From positions 62,001 through 126,000 of the forward strand of contig WNNJ02003144.1 of NCBI GenBank assembly GCA_012934845.2: a stretch of 64,000 nucleotides of DNA, written 5' to 3'. The notes beneath the pieces are model-generated. The model did no database searches and was not told where the DNA came from. It worked only from the letters and a program-made list of their open reading frames with translations. The stretch is from Pomphorhynchus laevis (Eukaryota > Acanthocephala > Palaeacanthocephala > Echinorhynchida > Pomphorhynchidae). The translations under genes were made by a program, and so were the position numbers. Shown here piece by piece: positions 59,701 to 64,000 of the stretch (its first letter is position 1; each line of letters opens with the position of its first letter).

Positions 59701-62139
59701 TGATACTTAAATTTCTTTTCAGATGTTTTTTATGTTATATTATTAGCTGCATGTTGTTCTGTAGTAAAATAATCCTTATTGAATTTAAATTGGTCTGCAA
59801 TGAATTTGGGTTTCTTTATTCTTACAACTTATTTCATTCTCGTTATCACAACCTAAATGTTGTGTATTAAACATATTTCGTCTTCATTAGTGTTCGTAAT
59901 GTGTTCAATATTGCTTGTATGACCTAACATATGGAATCAAATGTCGTATATATAAGTAAGACATAATATGGACTCATATTACGGACTCATTCGTAATATG
60001 ATTTGTGTGACCTTATGCTTTGAAAAGGAGAGCTGTTTAAGTCAGTGTTTATATGATGCAGGAGAGGTCTCAATTCAAATTTCATTTTCTGTGTCGATTG
60101 TGGTTACGACCTGGTAGTAAGTAGATTCTACAAGTAATTATACCCTTAGTTTACAATGCACTGAATTTCTGAAATCGCATTTTCCGATATACATTCAGAG
60201 CATTTTTAAATGCACCTAAGTTCAGATTCGAACTTATGTTCTTTCGATCGGTGGGTCCAACGCCTTACCGACTAGGCTGATCATCGAACAGCTAAAAATT
60301 CTATGTATATTAAATCTTCAATGTAATCAATTTCTGAAATCGCATTTTCCGAGATGCATTTTAAGCATCGTTTTTTTTGTATTGAAAACTGATGTGATCA
60401 GGAAATCATAGAATCTTTGCTGGTGAAAGAATCCATCGTTTGATGGATTCTTTCATTTATTTGATCAATTTTGCTAGATCACACATGGTGATTTCGCATC
60501 TGAAAATAGCTACGTTATCATTCTCATTCAATTCTTTGTATCTGTGAATAGTTTTAAACGTTTAAATTTAATATCAACTTCAAAAATCATTTCACCAAAA
60601 ATAACCATTAAAAATGAAAGCATAAAATTTAATTTTCGTTGCATAAAAATTGACTTAGAAGTTAAAAACTCTTCGCTGTTTTCGCTTAATTATTGCTTAT
60701 TAAGTAAAGAATCAATAAAATGTTGTTTTGTCTTTGTGGTGATAGTGACGGAGCCTGACAATACACCGATTTCGGACACAGTGCAAAGTCACACGAGTAA
60801 TGATAGTATAGAGAAACTGACTGCATATGATTTGGATCGAGATTCGTTGAATGACGAATGCAACCAGGATGCTTTAAATGAAATTGGTATTAAAAATAAT
60901 GTTGTTGATCACTTGTCTACATACAAACAATGCAACAACAATGATCTACAAAATAGATTTAGTGCAGACATCCTTGATAATTCTATGAACTGTCTGCAAG
61001 CTGTAGAAGACACTTTTGATACCGAAAAGCAACATATTGCTGACTCTGATAAACTTTATTTCAGAACGGGCGCCGTCAACTCCACACATCAACAACCGGA
61101 AGGATGTTTGTTCTACGATTCAAGCGATTCCCTCAACAGTTCATCTGGTAAGGATATGCTAAAACTTGAAATTTTTAACGATAATAGACACACAGTCAAT
61201 GAACAGCCACAAAATGACGTCCCAATAGGCAACGCAGACAACACAGTAATTCATGAAACTAAAAACAAGGATGGCATGCAAGAATCAAATTCTCTTCTAA
61301 AATATGCAGCTTTCGATGTCGAATATACCCCAACCACTGGAATGTTTGAATCTAATCACTCAACTTCGCCTCACACAAACAATGGCCCTACAATTATGAC
61401 TCGCCGTGATGTCAAGAATTCATCGACACCCAGTCGTTTACCACGATTAACAATCAAGGACATAAGTGGTAAACCAATTCCACGAAAATTAAATATCATA
61501 AACAATCATCATCGCCGTTCAAAATCAGTACAGTCGGTTCGAAAAGAAATAGTGCATTCTTCTAACATCGAAAACAATGACTGTTTCATCGATATAAGTA
61601 CGGAAAATGATCAAAATTCTGAGGAAGAAAGTTATCAAACTTACAAGCAGTCATCGTTTCGCGGTCAAGCAGACAGATCTAAGGTAAGACAAAAATATGT
61701 CGCCAGTGGTCGTTCTAATACTGACAACGTGGTGAAGGAAACGCAAAGGTCAATGAGTCATAGAAGCTCAATAAGCTCTAATAACAGCGATCAGTTGAAA
61801 AATCAAATTAAAGCATCAAACTCAGATCTAGTAAAGTCACCTTACAATTCGGCTGAGAGTGCGTTTCGTGAAAATAAAGCTTATCGATGGAGGAAAAAAG
61901 CACTATTATTTCGAAATTATATACGAGATAATATGCCGAAAGAGGAAAGAAGCGCTTTTGCAGACGACAACATACACAATAACTTTCATTATCCCGATTT
62001 ACGTGGAAGTGAACTGATTTACTGTGATGATCATAACACTTCTGATGATCGAGATACGTTTTCAACAAGACTCCCGTCGTTTTCGTCAATTAATTCAAGT
62101 GAACTATCTTTAAACCGCGCAAACTTACAAAAGCATTGA
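29422..62139 (+). CDS. GAS2L: GAS2-family actin-microtubule linker, five exons
   Basis: Joining 29422-29719, 31901-32535, 33523-33630, 35795-35897 and 60746-62139 gives 845 residues. The four introns have GT/AG ends and exactly compatible phases (1, 0, 0, 1). Residues about 64-240 are a GAS2-type CH domain (YLLAMKEDLADWLS, ILCHHAN, ARDNVSNFI, CLMFETDDLI, NERNFILCLLEVARFG); about 319-377 a GAR domain (CKCKI, LGPGKYRFGSS, QWDTLQNYINQCDPCR); the rest is Ser/Asn-rich with an SRLP motif. Known family role: the CH domain binds F-actin, GAR binds microtubules, and SxIP-type motifs recruit EB1; Drosophila pickled eggs belongs here. Further 5' non-coding exons or alternative exons in intron 4 cannot be excluded. 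Confidence 0.9.
29874..29982. mobile_element. Short foldback in intron 1
   Basis: Arms of about 40 bases (from tgtggaaaaaagt to its reverse complement ending actttttccaca) enclose a small loop. The arms contain the palindromic-looking gacgctatcg. No target duplication was seen. Confidence 0.65.
30325..30355 (-). mobile_element. Jockey 3' scrap in intron 1
   Basis: About 31 bases (cacggcctcaggtcc, then gggatctgagcc) match 19493-19525, the last codons and stop of Jockey ORF2. It lies in intron 1 of the host gene. Confidence 0.6.
31901..32535 (+). CDS. GAS2L: GAS2-like exon 2 (most of the CH domain)
   Basis: The acceptor tatttcctag precedes 31901; the two leading bases complete a Gly codon, giving DVL-GNGSILCHHAN across the junction, the expected CH sequence. 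The exon covers residues 100-311, with ARDNVSNFINWAR, CLMFETDDLI and CLLEVARFGYQYGL. The ARDN preceding segment (about 128-165) is an insert rich in Lys, Ser and Tyr. After the domain comes a polar linker (240-311). The donor is gatgag|gtaaat at 32536, in phase 0. Confidence 0.9.
32911..32939 (+). other. Hairpin followed by GAAA in intron 2
   Basis: TTGAAAAT, then a stem GGTTTC/GGAAACC with a GCTT loop, then GAAA. It has the same layout as the hairpins in the tandem array and the foldbacks, but stands alone. Confidence 0.5.
33523..33630 (+). CDS. GAS2L: GAS2-like exon 3 (first half of GAR)
   Basis: This 36-codon exon lies between ttatttcctag (ending 33522) and gtatgt (33631). It encodes VYSIVDNCKCKIKLEVFHLG then PGKYRFGSSKQTVYLR. 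The Cys-x-Cys and G-KYR-G elements are the hallmark of the GAR domain, which binds microtubules with bound zinc in this family. It is too short for ORF scans. Its 3' third and donor are duplicated at 34324-34470. Confidence 0.9.
33596..34470 (+). repeat. 147-bp direct duplication of exon 3 end in intron 3
   Basis: 33596-33742 (last 35 bases of exon 3, its donor and 112 intron bases) recurs at 34324-34470 nearly unchanged. The second copy has no acceptor, so it is probably not spliced in, but it offers an extra donor site. Confidence 0.85.
34101..34224 (+). repeat. 14-bp minisatellite in intron 3
   Basis: About nine copies of a 14-base unit (gtaataatattatg), nearly identical. The sequence just after the array (about 34211-34310) is repeated at about 34494-34585, flanking the duplicated exon piece. 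Confidence 0.85.
34676..35180 (+). repeat. Diverged direct duplication in intron 3
   Basis: 34676-34815 and 35045-35180 share long stretches (aaaatcaattaaattaag; tttgcttaaaatatggctca). The copies have diverged more than the exon-3 duplication, so this event is older. Confidence 0.65.
35795..35897 (+). CDS. GAS2L: GAS2-like exon 4 (second half of GAR)
   Basis: The exon starts after ttttcccaagttcag and ends at TTAG|gtattt. It encodes KLNDHLMINTGQQQWDTLQN followed by YINQCDPCRE. The W-D-T-L...DPC ending is the GAR C-terminus. The usual VMVRVGGGW segment is replaced by LMINTGQQQW, one residue longer and without the Gly run, so microtubule or zinc contacts may differ. It ends in phase 1. Confidence 0.85.
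35898..39309. other. Intron 4, first part: AT-rich
   Basis: No transposon or exon was recognised apart from the tandem duplication at 37593-38400. The minus-strand frame at 37240-37446 has no recognisable content. Confidence 0.5.
37593..38400 (+). repeat. Tandem duplication, ~390-bp unit
   Basis: 37593-37981 and 38010-38400 differ at only a handful of positions and are separated by about 28 bases (period 417). The unit has no coding capacity. High identity means a recent event or a repeat-collapse error. Confidence 0.85.
39310..41170 (-). mobile_element. LINE with restriction-enzyme-like endonuclease, copy 2
   Basis: Minus-strand reading from 41,170 downward gives GCAGPSGTEASFWRSIL, SVRPIGIKEVSHRIICKVL, IQLCAGQRCGE, then PLAMIAFA and LFADDE (about 40415), VVDDGLVILGS, CICGEEYSVRHA (about 39575) and IIRHN (about 39505). 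This is the same family as 12010-13955 and it keeps the FADD box missing there. Many frame breaks and altered residues (the CCHC cluster has lost its last Cys) make it the older copy. It lies antisense in intron 4. Confidence 0.75.
41336..41690 (+). mobile_element. Jockey 3' fragment in intron 4
   Basis: GC-rich bases 41370-41525 match the end of Jockey ORF2 (caagctcctcatctcg; aggcctcagatcc), and 41600-41690 matches its 3' untranslated part (taagaaattcttta). It is a 5'-truncated copy, diverged from the 19-23 kb element. Confidence 0.7.
41684..41822 (+). repeat. 13-bp minisatellite
   Basis: Ten to eleven copies of cgttagtcgtgtt, with a recurring cattag variant, directly at the 3' end of the Jockey fragment. 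Confidence 0.85.
42835..43007 (-). mobile_element. PLE 3'-module fragment in intron 4
   Basis: The minus strand matches the structured PLE module (ccaacatagcagc; aaatacatgctaatg; agtatcttattctaat). No RT sequence is attached. Confidence 0.6.
43011..46040. other. Intron 4, AT-rich part
   Basis: Apart from the inverted repeat at 44371-44543 and A/T-only runs (43440-43650, 45890-46030), nothing is recognised. Confidence 0.45.
44371..44543. mobile_element. Foldback element with CCGAAACGTCG motif
   Basis: Arms gaacag...gtcgacatttcgacc (from 44371) and ggccgaaacgtcgataaataa...ctgttc (to 44543) are inverted repeats of about 43 bases. The right arm has GGTCA/TGGCC followed by GAAACGTC, the same hairpin-plus-GAAA layout as the others. 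Confidence 0.6.
46079..49300 (+). mobile_element. Old LINE with AP endonuclease and RT
   Basis: Landmarks in order, over several frames: LGRGRPKRGLLVGLN (about 46590) and IIIAGDFNTNYTS (about 46797), both endonuclease; NINNHKATGTDGLA (about 47690), NVYRGIVILNHGYKFF (about 47870), HGFRRSRSTLSAL, AVFVDFTKAFDNVN (RT motif A, about 48070), a VLQGDPLSPLLF motif B (about 48258), FAYDLLI (where FADD is expected, about 48356), YKYLGVHL (about 48555) and a Cys/His-rich C-terminus (CRCKFCNLQCPPISHVFSC, about 49118). EN-RT order and the zinc-binding end fit LINEs. Many breaks, and the catalytic box is altered. Clade not assigned. Confidence 0.75.
49301..52888. other. Intron 4, AT-rich part
   Basis: Small frames at 49967-50182 (+) and 50094-50399 (-) show no recognisable domain. 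The only structure noted is the tandem duplication at 51532-51910. Confidence 0.45.
51532..51910 (+). repeat. Direct duplication, ~160-bp unit, period 219
   Basis: 51532-51692 and 51751-51910 are nearly identical (aagaattatcaatacattat to ctggcatattttc). Confidence 0.8.
52889..52958 (+). mobile_element. Single-arm relative of the 28.4-kb inverted-repeat element
   Basis: The phrase from ttgttttgacacatcag through gggtacctcccactgc to ggcaggcag matches one arm near 28493-28565. No opposing arm follows, so it is a half element or solo remnant. Confidence 0.5.
53729..54747 (-). mobile_element. CR1-like LINE, 5'-truncated copy B
   Basis: The minus strand has an open reading frame from the 5' end of the copy: RVPQGLVLGPLLISLLL (about 54735), then MQYADDILIY (RT motif C, about 54641), KSKIMWILPRKPN, LTFLGFHFDDHLSLKPFVRDKV and WNQLPLDVRRAPS to a stop at 53805, followed by a short 3' end with an A tract. 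It is 5'-truncated just before motif B. It lies inside a tandem repeat; tttgacta at 53721-53728 and 54754-54761 may be the target duplication. Confidence 0.85.
53805..54641 (-). pseudogene. CR1-like RT C-terminal half (5'-truncated)
   Basis: 278 residues without a stop from MQYADDILIY: the catalytic ADD box is within the first few residues, followed by the thumb and the Trp/Arg-rich C-terminus. Everything before RT motif B, including any endonuclease, was lost at insertion, so the frame cannot give an active enzyme. Its openness shows a young insertion. Confidence 0.8.
54748..54900 (+). repeat. ~44-bp tandem repeat
   Basis: Three to four units containing tttgactagtctgtgagaac and acaatttttgacaatgg. 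Single related units flank the CR1 copy on the left (about 53700-53728) and appear at 53376-53415. The 60-residue minus-strand frame here is just the repeat translated. Confidence 0.75.
54921..55265 (+). mobile_element. CR1-like LINE 3' fragment, copy C
   Basis: Plus-strand sequence matches the reverse complement of 53890-54040 (cccatcgttcatcaa; cccaattactctaaca) and continues into a 3' end with AATAAATTATTATTAATAAA. Its orientation is opposite to copy B, 170 bases away. Confidence 0.7.
55986..56228 (+). CDS. Possible small single-pass membrane protein
   Basis: 80 residues from the ATG at 55986: a hydrophobic segment (residues about 4-21, LLEVIILSGMLLLYIIYY) followed by a basic stop-transfer VVRRR and a polar Lys/Arg-rich tail. 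The local base composition is less A/T-biased than the flanks, consistent with coding. It lies in the sense strand of intron 4. No family is recognised. It could be a nested gene, an unplaced exon or chance; evidence is weak. Confidence 0.3.
   Translation: MNTVLLEVIILSGMLLLYIIYYRVVRRRNLPNLESSSSLFTYSVEKNCSAKDGFTTEMCEQTFKRKRSKIFTSKDDQFMI
56561..56648. repeat. Hairpin repeat (~39-bp arms)
   Basis: The arm ataattattagctaagtaag... and its reverse complement enclose a few bases, with three or four mismatches. It is followed at 56686-56709 by CTGAAGA, one base, GGGC-AGTA-GCCC and GAAA, the clearest stand-alone case of the hairpin-GAAA layout. Confidence 0.7.
56873..56917. repeat. 45-bp perfect palindrome with 1-base centre
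   Basis: Twenty-two base arms are exact reverse complements around a single G at 56895. Confidence 0.85.
56920..59469. other. Intron 4, AT-rich part
   Basis: A phrase around 57945-58045 is partly duplicated (gtaatatttgatagc; aagtcagcaatgaaag). No gene or transposon was recognised. Confidence 0.45.
59470..59700 (+). mobile_element. Jockey 3' fragment in intron 4
   Basis: Bases 59480-59640 match the last part of Jockey ORF2 (gagctatctttgggtaagtc; gactaaggtttcttaagctc) with many differences. 5'-truncated, and older than the 41-kb fragment. Confidence 0.6.
60212..60290 (-). tRNA. tRNA-like sequence (pseudogene or SINE head)
   Basis: The minus strand has an A-box-like D arm (GCCT-AGTCGGTA-AGGC), a mid region where an anticodon arm would be, and a B-box-like AGTTCGAATCT. 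The acceptor and T stems do not pair well, so a functional tRNA is unlikely. It may be a tRNA-derived SINE head or a decayed tRNA. Confidence 0.35.
60746..62139 (+). CDS. GAS2L: GAS2-like terminal exon (disordered tail)
   Basis: The acceptor gtgatag ends at 60745. The first two bases with the last base of exon 4 make a Val codon, continuing into TEPDNTPISD and 463 residues in all. The open frame continues upstream of the acceptor to 60544 but that part has no Met context and is A/T-rich. The tail is rich in Ser, Asn and Asp, with SRLP at 61432-61443 (SxLP, EB1-type), basic patches (HHRRSKSVQSVRKE; YRWRKKALLFRNYIRD near the end) and no known domain. The stop is at 62137-62139. Linking it to exon 4 rests on phase, strand and tail character, not on homology. 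Confidence 0.75.
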
Positions 62140-62399
62140 CAATCCAACATATAAAACCACCGTCAGAAGATCGTGAGCTCTGCGTATTTATCAATCGTAT
62201 TTTTTCTTTTTTTCGCTATTTATGTAAAAATGTTTTGTTTAAATCAAAAATCACAAATTTAGATTATATTTTTTGTATTCTCGCATACGGAGCAAAAAAT
62301 AATATTTTAATGACATTTAATCCCAGTGAGAATAATTAAAAAATTGCAGGTGAATACAAAATGAGAACCGTAAACTGTAACCTGACAACGTTAAAATAG

Positions 62400-62695
62400 T
62401 TATTGGCCTGCTGCTATGTTGGATCGAGGAATATATGCAAAACCTGATAACATATCAGTTCATCCTGATGACCTCTAATCCTTATTATCATACATCATAT
62501 GTTATTAATTAGTCAATTCATAAAAATGACTTTTATTTGAAATTCTATCTATTTATTAAAAAAGAAATTTTATAACCGAGTATTTGTATTAAACGATTAA
62601 TAGATAATATACCATGTTTTGATTATATCATTTCCACACATTTTATTTTATTTTTATAGTAATCTAGCTTAACATATATATTATTATTAAACCAC
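62400..62695 (+). mobile_element. PLE 3' module and facing RT scrap
   Basis: 62400-62560 is the structured module and tail start (ctgctatgttgg; ctgatgacctctaatcc) on the plus strand. 62630-62695 reads on the minus strand as part of the RT C-terminus. It begins about 260 bases after the host stop codon, so it may lie in or near the 3' untranslated region. Confidence 0.6.
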
Positions 62696-62744
62696 TAGAC
62701 CTTACAGATCGTGAGTTACAACATCAAGAAGACGAAAATAAAGT

Positions 62745-64000
62745 CAAATCAAAGTGAAATAGCAAAATGAGTCCAGGACAATCGATTCTGAGCCACCATT
62801 TCCAGTTCTTGTCTCCATCTTCTTTTAAATCTCCGCCAGCCAATGTTCGAGTAGCTGAATAGTATTTTCTTGGCATCGTCTTCGATCGTTCTCTTTAGAT
62901 TCTTACGAACACCGCCTCTGGGGCGTCGCCAGGATTCTTCCGGGTCCAAGTACAAAGATAACTTTAGGAGTCTATCTCTTTGCATCCGAAGTACATGGCC
63001 AAGATAGCGCAGTCTATTTTTCCGAATCAAATCAGACACGGAGACGTCGAGTGAACATCGAGAATACACTTCTGCGTTCGATACATGATCGAGTGGATTG
63101 ACTTTTGCAATTCTACGTAGACATCGTCGCTCAAAAACAGCAAGTTGATTATTTGTTGTAAGTTTTTCAGGCCAGCACTCGGATCCATACAGTAGTACTG
63201 GACGAACAATAGACGAATATATTCGGATCTTTGTTTTAATAGATACATTATTATCACGCCAGAGGGAGTTTAGACGCGAAAAGGCGAAACCAGCCTTTAT
63301 TATCCGGCTTCGAATGTCGTAGTCACATCGGCAGTCTACGGAAAACACTGATCCAAGATAGGTGAAAGATTGTACCTGTTCAATAGTTATACCATCAATA
63401 ATAACTGAGCACGGAAGGGAGTTTATGGTGAGTAGTTTACATTTCGGTAAGTTAAGGAATAACCCATATTTCTTTGCTGTCTCGCCTATGCGGGTTGCTG
63501 TACGTTGCGCATCCTCAAATGATTCTGACAGTACGACTACATCATCCGCGTACGTCAGATCAGAAAGCAGCATATTGCTCGGATGCAGGCGTATACCTTC
63601 ACTGTGCAGGTCGAGCGTTTCCCATAGGAGATGATCGATGAGAATGTTGAATAGTTCTGGTGATAGTACTCCCCCTGTCGAACACCTGTACTGACAGGAA
63701 ACGGAATTCCAGTACAACCGTATTCGCGCACGACTGACACAGTATTTTCATACATTGCACCGATAAGTTCACACAGGTGTTTAGGAATGCCTAAGGTATG
63801 GAGGAGCTTCCAGATGAATAGTCGATTAACTTGGTCAAACGCCGACTCGAAATCCAAAAATAGTAATATTAACGGTTGTTGATACTCTTGACGGACATCC
63901 ATCAGAACGCGAAGGGTGAATATATGATCAATGCATCCTCGATTTGGTCTAAATCCAGCTTGATTTTCTCTTGTTTGAATTTGCCGTAACGGCCTAATTC
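62745..64000 (-). mobile_element. LINE RT (RTE/CR1-type, clade uncertain), runs off the window
   Basis: Minus-strand frames 63555-63902 and 62749-63717 overlap with one change of frame near 63670. From the window edge: TRENQAGFRPNRGCIDHIF, LLFLDFESAFDQVN (motif A), STGVRQG / GVLSPELFNILIDH (motif B), LTYADDVVVLSES (motif C), VQSFTYLGSVFS, the thumb and a C-terminus with NRLRYLGHVLRM and WRRPRGGVRKNLKR, stop at 62749. This layout is shared with flatworm and other invertebrate LINEs whose clade I cannot fix by eye. The 5' part lies beyond 64000. Confidence 0.8.
62749..63902 (-). pseudogene. LINE reverse transcriptase, partial, one frame change
   Basis: All visible RT motifs (FLDFESAFD, VRQG...LSPELF, YADD) are intact. 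The only damage seen in the window is a frame shift between VRQG and GVLSP near 63670. That suggests a fairly young insertion just downstream of the GAS2-like gene, on the opposite strand. Confidence 0.75.

Noticed and set aside
60544-60745. Upstream part of the 531-residue open frame as coding
   Set aside because: It is A/T- and Lys/Asn-rich, and the frame carries no upstream homology. The acceptor at 60744-60745 gives exact phase with exon 4, so this part is better read as intron.

Overview
The window looks like nuclear DNA of an AT-rich invertebrate animal. It has one spliced host gene with GT/AG introns in compatible phases, and otherwise mostly retroelement debris. An arthropod is the best guess because of a near-complete Jockey-type LINE. 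The PLEs and the LINEs with a restriction-enzyme-like endonuclease also occur in cnidarians and other invertebrates, so the phylum is not settled from sequence alone.

Host gene. The main result is a five-exon gene of the GAS2 family on the + strand, running from the ATG at 29422 to the stop at 62139. Exons are 29422-29719, 31901-32535, 33523-33630, 35795-35897 and 60746-62139. All four junctions have GT/AG ends and matching phases, giving 2,538 coding bases (845 residues). Exons 1-2 encode a GAS2-type calponin-homology (CH) domain, exons 3-4 a GAR domain, and exon 5 a disordered tail with an EB1-binding-type SxLP motif. Such proteins link actin to microtubules. Intron 4 is about 24.8 kb and is packed with transposon remains.

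Layout. 1-605: tail of a CR1-like LINE (-). 950-4460: a Penelope-like element (PLE) with its GIY-YIG endonuclease upstream of the RT, the permuted order of the Naiad type. 4.8-10.3 kb: several 3'-end PLE fragments (-). 10.5-11.7 kb: a tandem array of about 94-bp units interrupted by a foldback element. 12.0-13.95 kb: a LINE with a restriction-enzyme-like endonuclease and a deleted RT active site. 16.8-17.9 kb: PLE (+). 19.3-23.4 kb: near-complete Jockey-like LINE (-) with an uninterrupted 819-residue ORF2. 23.7-24.4 kb: CR1-like fragment. 24.6-27.3 kb: PLE (+). 27.5-29.3 kb: three foldback elements and a PLE end, next to the start of the host gene. 29.4-62.1 kb: host gene; its introns hold foldbacks, tandem duplications, two minisatellites, a second restriction-endonuclease LINE (-), an old LINE (+), two CR1-like copies and Jockey 3' tails. 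62.4-62.7 kb: PLE ends. 62.7-64.0 kb: another LINE (-) running off the window.

Recurring themes. The PLE 3' ends carry a conserved self-complementary module in both orientations. Several otherwise unrelated repeats share one small design: a CTGANGA-like word, one spacer base, a short perfect hairpin, then GAAA. It resembles a hammerhead ribozyme core but does not match it exactly.
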